This document shows positions 50,425 to 63,436 of a stretch of DNA of 64,000 nucleotides, piece by piece. Origin of the DNA: Anas platyrhynchos (taxonomy: Eukaryota; Chordata; Aves; Anseriformes; Anatidae); NCBI RefSeq assembly GCF_047663525.1, contig NC_092590.1, forward strand, positions 56,256,001-56,320,000. Reading direction: 5' to 3'. The position numbers were made by a program, and so were the translations under genes. Under the pieces are notes generated by a model. The model saw nothing but the letters and a program-made list of their open reading frames with translations, had not been told where the DNA came from and searched no databases. Numbering within the stretch: position 1 is the stretch's first letter; the number at the start of each line of letters is the position of its first letter.

Positions 50425-52881
50425 ATGGGATCCCTTACAAGTATCTATATCTTTGCTTGTGTCTTTACACTCACACTTTGGAATAATGTCCAGCCAACTG
50501 TGGAAAACGAATTCATTGCAAACTATTCAAGCCTTTTGCTAACTGATGTTCCAAAAACCATTCCACTCCATACTCGTGTATTAGATTTATCACATAATAG
50601 GATCTCTGAACTTAGTATCTCTGAATTTATTTCTCTTTCTGACCTTCAGGTATTAAATCTTTCTCATAATCTAATTACAGAGCTTGACTTTAATGTCTTC
50701 ATTTTTAATCAAGATTTAGAATACTTAGATCTATCTCATAATAACATTTGGAAAGTTTATTGTCAAACGCTTGCATGTCTTAGACATTTAGATCTTTCTT
50801 TCAATAATTTTACTGTCTTGCCCATCTGTCAGGAATTTGGGACCATGTTTCATTTGGAATATCTAGGATTAAGTGCCACAATGATACGAAGGTCAGACTT
50901 CAGATACATCACACATTTACAGCTGAACACTGTCTTCCTTACCTTGGAAAACTTTTCTCTGTACAAGCCTCAAAGTCTAACAGCCTTAAATACAAAGAGC
51001 CTTCACATTGTTTTTTCAGCAAACCAAAACTTCAATTTTTCCCTCTTGTATGATGGGATGAGCACTTCAGAAAACTTAAAAATAGTTAATGTAAGATATA
51101 CCTTGAGCTACAAAGATTTCCCCTCTCCTGCTTTAACGCTTCTGAAGAAAATCAAGACAACGGCTCTGATGCTTGACACTGTGGATTTAGAATGGCCTAT
51201 CATTTTGCAAATTTTCCTGCTTATTTGGTATTCACCTGTGGAGCATCTGACTGTGAGAAATTTGATTTTTCGGGGACCAATAGGAGGGTTGACTGCATAT
51301 AAATTTGTACCCTTCTTAAGCTCTCTGGAACAAGTAATGTCTTTGGGTGTCTCCATGAAAGCGTTAACTTTGGAGCGTGTTCGTAATAAGGTTTATTATT
51401 TCAACCAGAAGATTCTATACAGGTGGTTTTCAGAGATGAATATTGCCAGTTTGACAATATATGATGCATACATGCCACACATGCTTTGTCCGCAGAGAGC
51501 AAGCTTATTTCAATATTTAAATTTTTCTCGCAATGCCCTGACAGATGAATTGTTCCAGAATTGTAGTACTCTGGCAGAGTTGAAGTTATTTATTTTGAGG
51601 AGGAATAAATTTGAGAGCCTTTCCAAGGTGAGCTCCATGACCAGGTACATGAAATCACTGAGGTATCTGGACATGAGCAGCAACTTGCTGCATACCGATG
51701 GAGCCGAGGAGCACTGCCAATGGACTGAGTCTCTGAAGGAGCTGGACCTGTCCTCAAACCAGCTGACAGAGTCCGTGTTCGGGTGCTTGCCGGTCAATGT
51801 CAACAAACTGGACCTACACAACAACCAGATCAGCAGCGTCCCCCAGGGGATTGCTGAGCTGAAGTCCTTGAAAGAGCTGAACCTGGCGTCGAACAGGCTG
51901 GCCGACCTGCCGGGGTGCGGTGGCTTCTCGGCCCTGGAGATCCTGAATATGGAGATGAACTCGATCCTCACCCCTTCCGCCGACTTCTTTGAGAGCTGCC
52001 AGAGGGTGCGGGAGCTGGAAGCCGGGCACAACCCGTTCAAGTGCTCCTGTGAACTGCAGGCCTTCGTGCGTCTGGAGAGGCAGTCTGGGGGGAAGCTGTC
52101 CGGCTGGCCGGAGGCATACGTGTGCGAGTACCCCGAGGACCTGAAGGGAACGCAGCTGAAGGACTTCCACTTGACGGAGCTCGCTTGCAACACGACCCTG
52201 TTGCTTGTGACAGCTCTGCTGCTGACGCTGGTGCTGGTGGGGGTGGTGGCCTTTCTGTGCATCTACCTGGACGTGCCGTGGTACGTGCGCATGCTGTGGC
52301 AGTGGACGCAGACGAAGCGCAGAGCTTGGCACGAGTGCCCCGAGGAGCGGGAAACCGTCCTGCAGTTCCACGCCTTCATTTCCTACAGCGAGCGCGATTC
52401 CGTGTGGGTGAAGACCGAGCTGATCCCGAACCTGGAGAAGGGGGAGGGCAGCGTCCAGCTGTGCCAGCACGAGAGAAACTTTGTTCCCGGCAAGAGCATT
52501 GTGGAGAATATCATTAACTGCATAGACAAGAGCTACAAGTCAATCTTTGTGTTGTCTCCCAACTTTGTGCAGAGCGAGTGGTGTCACTACGAGCTCTACT
52601 TTGCCCATCACAAGTTGTTCAGTGAGAACTGCAACAGCTTGATCCTGATTTTGCTGGAGCCTATTCCTCAGTATATTATCCCTGCGAGGTACCACAAGCT
52701 GAAGGCTCTCATGGCAAAGAGAACGTACCTGGAGTGGCCAAAGGAGAGGAGCAAGCGTGCCCTTTTCTGGGCTAACCTGAGGGCAGCTATTAACGTTAAC
52801 CTGCCAATGTCATTTGAAGGAAATGAGGAGGAAAATGATGTTACTTTTACTGATAGTATAACTCAGCCTCTGATTAAGTGA
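50425..52881 (+). CDS. TLR1A: Toll-like receptor 1A (TLR1 type 1, TLR1LA), 818 aa
   Basis: Single-exon receptor. Residues 1-25 are a signal peptide (IYIFACVFTLTLWNN). Classic leucine-rich repeats start near 50 (TRVLDLSHNRISELSI, LQVLNLSHNLITELDF, LEYLDLSHNNIWKVY), an irregular middle follows, and regular repeats run to about 535. LRRCT is about 536-588, the transmembrane helix 591-614, and TIR about 645-790 with FHAFISYS, RNFVPGKSI and FW boxes. The C-terminal tail ends NDVTFTDSITQPLIK and differs from TLR1B. The length equals the known chicken TLR1A. Family knowledge: pairs with TLR2 types at the cell surface to sense di- and triacylated lipopeptides and signals through MyD88. Compared with TLR1B it has about 155 more residues in the N-terminal ectodomain. 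The frame is whole. From residue about 394 on, the gene is nearly identical to TLR1B by conversion. Confidence 0.97.
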   Translation: MGSLTSIYIFACVFTLTLWNNVQPTVENEFIANYSSLLLTDVPKTIPLHTRVLDLSHNRISELSISEFISLSDLQVLNLSHNLITELDFNVFIFNQDLEYLDLSHNNIWKVYCQTLACLRHLDLSFNNFTVLPICQEFGTMFHLEYLGLSATMIRRSDFRYITHLQLNTVFLTLENFSLYKPQSLTALNTKSLHIVFSANQNFNFSLLYDGMSTSENLKIVNVRYTLSYKDFPSPALTLLKKIKTTALMLDTVDLEWPIILQIFLLIWYSPVEHLTVRNLIFRGPIGGLTAYKFVPFLSSLEQVMSLGVSMKALTLERVRNKVYYFNQKILYRWFSEMNIASLTIYDAYMPHMLCPQRASLFQYLNFSRNALTDELFQNCSTLAELKLFILRRNKFESLSKVSSMTRYMKSLRYLDMSSNLLHTDGAEEHCQWTESLKELDLSSNQLTESVFGCLPVNVNKLDLHNNQISSVPQGIAELKSLKELNLASNRLADLPGCGGFSALEILNMEMNSILTPSADFFESCQRVRELEAGHNPFKCSCELQAFVRLERQSGGKLSGWPEAYVCEYPEDLKGTQLKDFHLTELACNTTLLLVTALLLTLVLVGVVAFLCIYLDVPWYVRMLWQWTQTKRRAWHECPEERETVLQFHAFISYSERDSVWVKTELIPNLEKGEGSVQLCQHERNFVPGKSIVENIINCIDKSYKSIFVLSPNFVQSEWCHYELYFAHHKLFSENCNSLILILLEPIPQYIIPARYHKLKALMAKRTYLEWPKERSKRALFWANLRAAINVNLPMSFEGNEEENDVTFTDSITQPLIK
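51603..52808 (+). repeat. Gene-conversion tract shared with TLR1B (TLR1A side)
   Basis: The partner of 25491-26696, same orientation, about 26 kb away. It covers the last leucine-rich repeats, LRRCT, transmembrane and TIR coding parts. Concerted evolution of the TIR half of avian TLR1A and TLR1B is established; the borders here are visible to a few bases. Confidence 0.9.
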
Positions 52882-55800
52882 CTTGACTGTCCTGCATTAA
52901 GTTGTGTTAATGAATGTTCCATATTTTTAAAAAATATTTTGAGTTTGTAGCAAAATGTAGTTGTGAAGCATATGGAAATTACTACTGCTTATTTTAATTG
53001 TGAAAGTAGTCAGAAGTTTTCTCTTATTTCCCCATCATCGACTAGAGGATGAGAAAGGATTTTTCCTAGTAATTTCACTTTTCTTTTTTTTTTCCAAGCT
53101 TGTGTTGGCTTTGCTTTGGATGTTTCCCATTGATTCTAGCCATATTTGAAAGCAACAAAAGTTCAATGTCATTGGGATTGTAAAGTCATGTACTTAGTCT
53201 TTGTTCTGGCAGGGACGTTTTGGAATTAAGATGGTAGGGGTCTTCTTCCTTAGGTTTAATTAAATAATACAAACAAGAAGAAAACTCTTGTTTAAGTCCA
53301 TTTCTGTATACTAGCATAACAGATGCCAAAGGTACAGTATTTCTACACCTTCAGACCTCCCTGCAACTTATTCCAAGCCTGTTTTCACTTCTGGGAAATC
53401 TTTCCCTTGATCACAGACAGAGACTGCCCTGGGTAAAAGCTGGAAGTTGGAGTCATTAATCCGTGTTTAATATCCTTCTTACTTTGCTGTACCATACATT
53501 GCCGCTTGCATAGATTTACCCATCAAGAAATCATTTCATAAAATTTGCTATTGGTTATTTTCAAAATAATAGCTAATATCTGAATTTATGGGTTTTATTG
53601 TGTTATAATATTACTGTTTCTGCTGTGCTCATATCAAGCCGTATTGGGCTGCTTGTTTTCAGAAGTATAGCTATATATAAGTACTTCAGTAATATATTCT
53701 CTTATAATGAACTCTTTCAACTGTAAGGGTTAAAAAAAAAAAACAAAAAAAAAACAGATGTCTCAATCTACTACAATTTCATTAAAAAAATTATCTCAGT
53801 TACACCACTGTAATTCTTCTGTTAAATTATAAAATGTATTTTATTACTATCTCTCTTGATCAGCTAGTAAGTAACCTACTTCGCAGTGTGGTTTCGTAGG
53901 TATTCAGAATGTGTGCCATGTGATAATATTGCAGGAAAGCCCCTCTTACTGAAAATAGGAAGCAGAGCTTGCATAACCATTGTGAAAGAGTTGCATTACC
54001 AGGGCTGTCACTGAATTAGGTCATCTATTAAGTATTTAAACTCAGGAGGCTGATGTTTTGAGGTAAATCCCCTTTTATCTATAGAGTTTCACTGAACTCT
54101 GTTATCCTGCCCTTTCATCACCAGGCACTGAGAGTCACCTTTCAGGATAAAAAGCGTGTGCTTCACTGGGAAATAACCTCTCTGCTAAAATCAATCTAAT
54201 TAAACTAATGATACTTGTTGATAGGAGGCATCTAATTATTTGCTGTACTTGGATTTAGTTTGATAACCTAATAGATGTCTCATTTTTTTAAAAAAACCTG
54301 TTATTAAACTTCCTTGTGTCATGTCACTGGTGGCGAGGAGCTGTGTAATTATACACACCACCTGATGGAAATGAGAAGCCTTCTGACCGCAACCGTGAGT
54401 GGCATATGAAGTGAGTAAGCCTGTAGGAGGATGTGATCCCTAACACAGGCTGCTAACCACCCAGAACTTTGGTGGGAGCCGGTGGATGTGGCGTGCTTGA
54501 CAAGCAGGCTATTTACAAGCAGGGGAGATGTTCACATGGGAGCTTAGGGCTCTGCAGGAGGTCATGTCAGCAAGGCTTCGCCCTGCCCTTTGGGTCACTT
54601 GTGCTTCATGGAAACCTCACTTAGCAGCCAGGGGAACAGGCACTGGAAACGAATGGCAGAGCTCATGTGTCAGTCGGCCTGTGATGGCTGGCTGCAGGGT
54701 GTTTTCCACAAAAGCCCTGATGTTCAGCCTGGAGCTGCAGCCAGAAGGCACAGCTGGAGTTGCTGCATTTCCTTCTTAGCAAGTTTCCCCCGACTGTACA
54801 ACACCATTCTTGGTGTAGAATATTTGCTTCCTCAATAACACTGCTGTCTGCTATTAAGCAGTTGTCTACCTAAACTTTAGTGTCTGCTTTATAATAGCTA
54901 TGGCCAAAGTACGCCTATAATTTAAGGTTTGAAATGCTCTACAGCTCTCAGACACTTAAGGAATAATTCAGGAATATAGGCCGATGCATTAAGTTGGTGA
55001 GGGGCTTGATAGCCACTACCTCTCCAGGGCTCCTCTGAGCTTTGCAGCTGAGAATGCTACAAGAAAACCTCTTCTCCTCCCTAATAGCAGGCTTCTTCCT
55101 CTCCCCTCCAAACCTTTAAAGTCTAAGGATATGACTAGCATTCATAATTAGTGGAAATCTTGCAATGAGCACACATTGCCCTGTCTACACAATGAGAAAA
55201 GAAGAAGTAAGATTTCTCAAATCAGACTTTCCGGTCTCCATAAATATAATGCAGTCAGCAAGCTGTTTTTTTTTTTTTTTTTAAACATACTAAATAATGT
55301 GTGTGGTATTCTGGGCCTGTGAAGATTGCCTCGTATTTTAGACTGTTCTGAAACTGAAGTTATAAGTAAAAGTGAAAGAAATTATTTGTTTTCTCAGGTT
55401 TGCTAAGTATATTGTTTCAAGTTATTAACCCTGTGAGTGCCCTTTATCCTCTGTCCTTCCTACCTCACAAATCTTTCATACCCTTACCAAGAATTTTAGT
55501 TATTTGCACACTGTAGCGTACCCTGTATCCATGTAAAATAGACTTTGGGGTTCTTTTCTTCTTTAATTTAACATTTAATGGAGTTTCTCATCACTTCTCT
55601 GTTGGAACTTTTTTCCCCCTTCCCTAAAGCTCTTGTTTCTGTTCAGTGAATTCATAAAGTTGTGTTTTTTTTTTGATTTGACCAAATGTAGAAAATTAGG
55701 TTCTACATAAACCTTCATAGGTTTCATTAAGCAAAGCGTGTTCATAGAGTTGTTTCTTGGAGAGTTTTCAAAACTTACAGGATATGAATATTTGGTTAAA

Positions 55801-58800
55801 CTCTTGAAATATTGTCACACTAACATCTGTTTTCATAAAAAAGAATTTAAGAACTGCTGTCACTGCAATCACAGGCCTGAAAGCACACATGAAAGCAACA
55901 TCATGTATTGACTTTGTTCATGTTTTGTCAAACCAGAATTTTAACTATAGAGAATACGTTAAATGTGTTTTCATGGCTAAAAATCATTGTAAGGACACAA
56001 AATCAATCTCGAATCTTTGAGTAGGTTTCTGTGTGATAGGATCAGACTCTGTGATGGAAGGTGAGACAGATGTAGCAGCTTCATTTCTTAAATGTGCGTG
56101 GAGAAATATTTTCTTAAAGTACAATCTCTTCATCGTAAATTTTGCTATTTTCCTCAGATAAAGGGTGACACCCAGTGGCCGATTAAATTATCACCGACCG
56201 TTTCCTAAAACTGAAAGCTCACGCTAGAATACGTACAACACATTTTTCCACTTCATGCTGAAAATACACACATTTTTCACTAGCAAAACTGAAACAAATG
56301 ATCATATTGGTCCAGAAAACTCAGGAGCCCCTTGAGATGTGTGTGGAATACATCAGACGAGGGAATTTCCCCAGGTCGGGAGACAATCTTCCTGGTTGCA
56401 GCTCTCCTGCTGAGTCAGTGGTGGTGATTCAGTCCCGTGCTCCATAGCTTGCTCCTAATAAGTAGGGTGTAGAGAGCATATATTCATGGAGTTTATTCAG
56501 AGCAGATCACAAACTCTGCCCGGCCCTCTGATCAAATTGCAGGTGAGGTGTCAAAGCTCCCAAATCATGATTACCTCATACTTCTTTGTGATAACACACT
56601 CCTTGAATATCTGATCCTATTGACTCAGGATTTATTTTCCATTATCTAATTGAAGCAGTTTTGGGGAGCAATAAATACCATCCTTTCTGTACTTTTGGAT
56701 AACCATTCACTCTAATCAAATATCATTAGATGTCTCAATTTTTCTTTTTCTGGTGGCAAAATATAAATTATTGAAAGAACGGAGATGAGAAAGTTAAGGG
56801 ACGCAATGACACTTAGAGAAGGACAAAAAACCTAAATAACTTCAGAGAAAATGGAACAGTTATCTTAAAAATCCCTAGTTGCTAGGAAAACACATTTTTG
56901 TAGAGGCAGATTCAGCTATATATTTGTTTAGCATCCAGAGACTTGGAGCTGAGATAGGCTCCTACAGCAAAGTACACCAGAAGGTGTGAGCTTGGCGTCT
57001 CATGGCCTACCGGATCTTTATGAGGATGGGTCATAACTTCTAGCTGGTGTTTGACATCTACCAGAGTTTCTAAAAAGACACAGGCTGCCCTCAGTTTTGT
57101 GCCAGAAGTGATCTCACAGCTCACAAGACGGTTACAATCCACCCCTGGCATCCTCCGGCCTGTAGTCCCATAGCCCCCCTGGGAAAAAAAAGCCTGGTGG
57201 CCTAGGCCAGGCCTGCGCTTGGCTCTGCTTTTGCTGAGGTGAAACACATGGGACCAGAAGCAGAAAGCCCCAGATTAAGTCAGTTTTTCCTTTTTGAACA
57301 TCTTCAGAGACTTTAAGCTCTGGGATGTTTTATATTTAGTGTTTGTGATTCTGTCAGCTAAATGGCACAAAATCCAAAGCATCTGTCACAGGAGTAATAG
57401 AAACTTGTCAGACAAAGTCACATCTGTGCAGAGTAAAGTCTTAATTAGCTTGCTTGAGAGTCACAGTCATTGTTCTGGTCTATACCACTGTATATACTTC
57501 CATTGCATTGGTAGGTCAAAGGCTCTCCAGTAGTATGACAGAATCTCTTTATCTCCAGCCAGTAAAACAAATGACACATGGTGTCCATATAAAATAACAT
57601 ACCCTACTGCCCTCTGGTTTTGTCCTGTTTTAGCAACACCGACAAAATGTGTGATGCAAGGAAAATATCAGAGATCTGAGGCATTGTTGGGAAGAAACTG
57701 CCTCTTTCTAAAAATTTCAAGCTGATTAACATTATTATATGATTTTTTAATGTTGTCATAAAACTGAAAACGTCAATCCCTTTTATTACTTGAGACAACA
57801 CTGAGAATATTTCATTTTTTGAGTAATCAGTTTTGTCATGTGAAAATAGAGTTCACCAATTAACTGGGAAAACAAACAAACACCACAACCAAAACCAAAC
57901 CAAACCAATGTCAACAAACAAACAAACAAAAAACATACCTAACTTTGCTGTCTACTTTCATCTAGGAGCTGCTGTGGTGGCCCGTAACCCTGTTTTAGTG
58001 GTCCACTTCTCAGTTGCCCATCATACACTCATACCCCTGAGGGAGGAAGCCAGTTCTCTTCACACAAAATAGGAGCCTACTCTTCTGGAGCAGGCACATG
58101 CATGTCATCACCCCTGTCCTACCCTGGGAAGCCCTTCCAGAACCATGCTCTTTCGTAGTGATGAAAGCTCAGTTCTGCTCACCGTAAATTTGTCAGACAA
58201 AAACCCATACTTGTTTTACATATTTATTTAGAAGCCTCTTTTCCAGTGCAGGGCTCCAACTTGGGGTATGTGTGCCTTGATTTCCCTTTCTACCCCCTCC
58301 AAGACTACCAGATGGCTGGAAGTATTTCCTGAAAGATTTTAACCAAGTAAGTAACTTGCATGCTTGGTAAAATCATTAGCTGCTGTGTTAGTTTTGACTG
58401 GAAGAAGAAAGCATCTGTTTCTGCTTTTAGATTGCTTGGCGCACATTAGTATATTGGACAAGTTCCTGGCTTCTTCTCTGTCACCTTTGCACTGTTTCAG
58501 CAATGCGTAAACCTCAGAGCAAGCTTAAGAAGCATTCTTAAGTCTCCCCTGAGGCTGGAGATCATGACGTGGCGCTGGTCCAGAGTTGCAGATCCCAGCT
58601 ACCCTCTGATCCCCAGACATGTCAGAGAGCCAGGGGGTTTCCTGGGGGTCTGGGCAGCCCCACAGAGAGCAGCTGATGACAAACCTTCCTACTCATGGGG
58701 CGAGCAGGCATGTCCTGAAGCCATTCCTGCAGCCTCTTGCAGTGTCTTGCTGGGTGTACCTCACGAGGTAGGCAGCGGTGTTGAAACCAAACATACCCTG

Positions 58801-59440
58801 CAGATAACCTCACTGAGAGGCCCTTGGGGAAGGCGCTCGAAGGCAGTCTGCTACAGCAAGAGCTGTGTCCTTCTTCTTAAAGGCATGTGCATAAGGGATG
58901 AGCACTGCTCAGTGCTGCCCATAGAGAATTTATTTATTTTCAAATCTGCATCCACAGCTTCCAAAATTTCTCCCTCTCCCTTCAAATGGCTGCCTTAACA
59001 CCTAGGTTCACAATGTGGGGGCCTTTCACGTGTGCTGAAGAAAACCATCATGCTTTGGTCTGGTCTGCACATTATTTGCAAACACCTGTCCCCTGTGTGC
59101 CCCCTTCTGGCACCTTGGCCCATAACGGGGTCTGCAGGGAAGAGGGGCTGCAGGTGGCCTTTGCAAGGCACTGACATTGAGCGGGTCCAACCCACCTCAG
59201 TGTGGTAATCACCTCGTCCTGAACTTCTTAATGGCAGGCTCCTTGGATTAGAAATTAATGTGTTTAAACACATTTTACAGACTCTCATAGGGTGGGATTT
59301 TCTTGGGGGGAAGGGCAGGTTCTTGTTATTTTTATTCAGTACCAATTTTACACACTTCCTTTGACACATTAATGAACGTTGTGCATGTGTAACTATCTGT
59401 TGTGGTATAGTAGATTATGACATGACCAGAAATAATATTC
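52882..59440. other. Intergenic region between TLR1A and KLF3, no gene seen
   Basis: The left part includes the TLR1A 3' UTR; no clear AATAAA close to the stop was found. The rest is AT-rich with T or A runs (53733-53757, 55267-55282), AAAC/AACC-rich sequence near 57870-57935, and short open frames of under 150 codons without splice or family support. It is tail-to-tail between TLR1A and KLF3. Confidence 0.45.
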
Positions 59441-59447
59441 TGATGGC

Positions 59448-59453
59448 TTTATT
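59448..59453 (-). terminator. KLF3: Probable KLF3 polyadenylation signal AATAAA
   Basis: Minus-strand AATAAA about 3.8 kb past the KLF3 stop. This fits the long 3' UTR known for KLF3. Other AATAAA words occur inside the UTR, so shorter forms are possible. Confidence 0.4.
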
Positions 59454-62400
59454 AACAAGTATAATACATATGTATTTTATACTAAATATAGTATGAGGAC
59501 TGTACAGTACAAATTTATGTTCACAGTTTGACATGACAAAATGTCATTACTGAATTCCCATTGGACTACCAAAGTAGAAACAGTGAAAGTACATTAAACA
59601 TTCACATCTTTAGTAAGAAAGATTACCAAAATGTCTCCATATTTGCAAGTTATAGTAATGTACACTAGAAACCTTTAATTACCCATTCAGTCTTATTAGC
59701 TTATAAAATATATTACATTTTATTAAAAAATTCTGCATAGTTTATACACGTATTAAAGTAAATATAACACCCCTGCTATATTTGCAGGTGAGAGATGCTA
59801 AGCGGAAAGATTATTTTGACCCTCTAACATTTAAAGTACATAAATAGCAGAGAAGTACTAATATCTGTAAAATACAATGAAAACTGGTGTAGCCCTCTGA
59901 AGATATGTAAAATGGATTTGTATTCACCTGTATTTTGCTAACCTTGACAGAGACGACAATGTATTTGGACAAAATGTGGCATTAGAAATACCACTGCAGC
60001 ACAGCAGCGTACATTTAAATAAACCACATTGTAACACCTGCTTAGCTTTATACGATTGTCATAGAAACTAGTAACCCATTATAATCAAATGGTTTCAACA
60101 GGAACTTTTTAGTAGAAAAGTATTATTTGTTTCCTACTGCACAGTGCAACACTGCTAGTGAAAGATGTTTTTTGAAATACACCGTCTGTAGGATTTTTTT
60201 TTTTTTTAATCTTTTCTAAACCAGCTTCTCTTTAGGTCATAGATGGAAATACCGGCTGTTAAAAAGTATTTAGTTGTATATATTAAAAATTTTCATGGTA
60301 CCCATCAAATCAAAATTTGCTAAAATGAGTCAACGAGTCACTCAAGATGTAAACGCATGTTTTTCAGCAAAAAGATGAAATCCTATTTGCCTGTGACTTT
60401 TTTGACATTCCACAAAGACACCATAGACCCAAGTGAAAAATTGTACAAACAAGGCATTTACATGAAAAAATCTCAAATATTTCTATTTAATATTTAATTT
60501 TTTGTTGTCCTAAATCACAAGGCACATAGCTAAAAACATTTCAAAGTTCTATTGCATCTCCACTGTATTTGTCCCCACCATTATCATAAATATTTTCTGG
60601 AAAAAAGGTACATAGGCTAATGAATGAACGTAGTAAATAAAATAGATTAAGTTCTGCAAAGTGACTCTCAGGTAAAAAGAAGTTCAGCCTTTAAGGTATC
60701 TGATTTTATATTTCTAGTTTAAAATAATAAAATAAACCCACAACAGATTAAAGAAAACATCTTGCGAAAGCCTTAAAAGAGAAATCAAGCATTGGAAAGA
60801 AATGTTGCTTAAGCATCCCAAATCTTCGGCATTTGCATTTGTTAAGCTAAAAATGGCATCAGTTTCCATTAACCCACTTACAGATTAATAGGATCTCACC
60901 TACTTTTTCCCCTAAAATTGTTGAGAATTGTTTTCATCCCAAGATAAAAGCTAGTAAGTGGCTGTAGACCTGTGCTTCATGCTACCGAAGTTCCAGGCAG
61001 CCCCCCTCAGTCAGCAACAGGTCTACAATTATCAATTACCATCAAAATCTTGAGCCAAATGAAGGAGGCAATTTCTGATTCCTCACGATGTTGCTACCAC
61101 TGAAAATAAGGAATGAAAATCCAATGATAATCATCATTCTAAAACAGCTGCTCGAGAGCAGCAAGTTTATCAATGTTAGTAACAAACCAGCCGAGCAAAC
61201 AGGGACCAATTGATTTTCCAGGTTTTCAGTTCTGGAGCTAAACCGATCAGGGTGAGTCCTAGTGAAGTCCTGAGGATTTGGGGTGAGGTAACAGAGCATA
61301 TGGATCTTCATAAAAGCTGTGCAGAATCAGCCCCAGCCCAGCACTGCAAACTCCCATTTTGCCCTTTCCAGAGCACAGATGAAGGGCTCTATTCCTTAAA
61401 TAAAATTGCTGGTTTTGTATATTCCCATATGTAAGATTTGTTACACAATTTGAACAATACTTCGCATTTTACAGCAATCACCACGAGTACGTTTCTCCCC
61501 TTTTTCTCTACTGTAACTGGCATGTGTCAGCTGAACACCTGGTAAACCCTGTCAGCAAGGGATGGCTCCTCACACTCAGTCTCATGTCTGCAATATTTCA
61601 GCTTGGCGTTGGACTCCACAGGATATAGAAGCAGAGCGTTCCTCTCCAATGGTCCTAATGTACCCACCTGCAGATGGACACTCCACCTGTCTCCTCCTGG
61701 AGGATTTTATCAACTTCCTCCTCCCCACAACCCTCCATTTCCCAGTGGGTATTTCCAAGAGGAAGGAAAATCTGACTTCATCATGTTTACAGTGCAGGGA
61801 ATGGTGTTTACCTTACATAGGGGAAAGAACAAAAACTCCATGGTGTGCTAGAGTCTAGACAAACACATCCTGTTTCCTTGTAGTGCCATGATCTGCCAGC
61901 TAATAAAGACAGAAACCTTCCTTTCAGTGGTGTTCCACATACCAGAACATTCCTAGGGGCAGCTGTACGTTGTCTTAATTCAGCTTATTCTACTTGTATT
62001 CTACCTATGGAGGTGTGTTTGCTAACTGACCTGGGAGCGAGGTGTTGCTGATGTGACATTTTAATGCAATAGACGTATCCACAGGGAAGCTTAGTCTACC
62101 TAGCATTGAGAGACTACTGGAGTCACAGACCAGAATTGTCAAGTGGATGGTTTGGTATACGTTTTTATCCAAAAGAAGATACATGACTCAATTTATCATC
62201 AGAAGTGCTTCGTATTTGATGCCATCTTGTCATAAAAATATTGTGAATTAATATTTTAAAATACTGTAGCGTATTAAAGTGGAACTCGCAACAATACAGT
62301 TCGGAGCATTTTTGATATGACAATTTCTATTTTCTGAGGTACAGCAGAAAGCAAAAAATATTTAAAGGAAATGTAGGGGAGTGATAACGGAGGGATAGCC

Positions 62401-63254
62401 TATATCCCTGAAATGAGGTGTGGTAGGTTTCTATGAGTATCTTTTAATGCCATGTTATAGGAGAGTACCGTATGTGTTCCATCCATACAGGTGCACAGAA
62501 AACAGACATACAGTGTCACGCAAGGTCTTCATTTAACAAATCCACCAGGGCTTTATGCAGTAAGGACAGGACTGTACACTACACTATAATACAGAGGACA
62601 GATGACATTGGTTTAGATACAGATTATGTGAAGACCAATTCCTGCTGATTTTTCTTCTTGACTGGGGTGAGTGGTACTACGACTCAATCTTTCTGTCAAG
62701 TATATTGCTTAGATTTATTCCTACTATGTAATTCACTGTTTGGGTAGAGGGGATTTCTAAATCAGGTGTCTTTCTAAAACCGCTGTGTTAACCATACTGC
62801 AAAGATCAATAAGGTTGGGAAATCCGTTCATTGCATTGTTGAGCATAAAATGAGAGTGTATCCCTTAGAGGGCACATAAATAAAGTCTCTGGCAAGGACT
62901 AGCATTTTGGATATTCAGTAACATTTACTACTTTATCAGTATATGCTGGGTTGATTATACGAAGAAACCAACAAAAGCCGTTTGCTTACAAATTCCCTTA
63001 TTCACAATGGAATACATTAAACATACTCTCTGAAGAAAGGGTTTGCTTAGCATCCCCAGGAGAAAGAAGAGAAAAAGTGTTCACATTCTTTAGGTCTGAC
63101 CCGTGGCAAGGACGTAGAAGGGTTAGATAACATCTATTACTGACCATATGTAAGCTTTTAATGGTATAAACTCAGAGATTCAGACCAGCTGAACCCAAAT
63201 TAAAATGCATGTGTAAAAAAAAAAGAGTTGACAGGAGTCAGGGACAGAAGACAC
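59454..63254 (-). other. KLF3: KLF3 3' UTR (inferred extent)
   Basis: AT-rich, no coding signal, directly after the KLF3 stop. The far end rests on the AATAAA at 59448-59453 and on the known UTR length in other vertebrates. T-rich runs such as 60197-60208 read as A-rich on the sense strand. Confidence 0.5.
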
Positions 63255-63436
63255 TCAGACTAGCATGTGACGTTTTCTGTGAAGAGCAAGATGGTCCGAA
63301 CGTGAAAAGCTACGGTCACAGTCTGGGCACTGAAAAGGTTTGATTCCTGTATGCTTGCGGAAATGCCGCGTTAGTTCATCAGAACGAGCAAACTTCCACG
63401 TGCATCCCTCCCAAGTGCATTTGTATGGTTTTTCAC
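63255..63436 (-). CDS. KLF3: KLF3, last coding exon (zinc fingers 2 and 3)
   Basis: Acceptor TTTTTCCAG, then a partial Gly codon, the linker GEKPYKC, zinc finger 2 (C-X4-C-X12-H-X3-H, with [12 protein letters not shown]), linker TGIKPFQ, zinc finger 3 (C-X2-C with [12 protein letters not shown]) and the end HMLV then TGA at 63257-63255. The [23 protein letters not shown] run with the HMLV end is the KLF3 C-terminus; KLF8 and KLF12 are the nearest alternatives. KLF3 is a nuclear CACCC-box repressor that recruits CtBP. The rest of the gene lies to the right of the window. Intact. Confidence 0.95.

Noticed and set aside
58564-58998. A 144-codon open frame between TLR1A and KLF3
   Set aside because: No domain, no good Kozak context or neighbouring exons recognised. 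Length is within chance for this moderately GC-rich patch.
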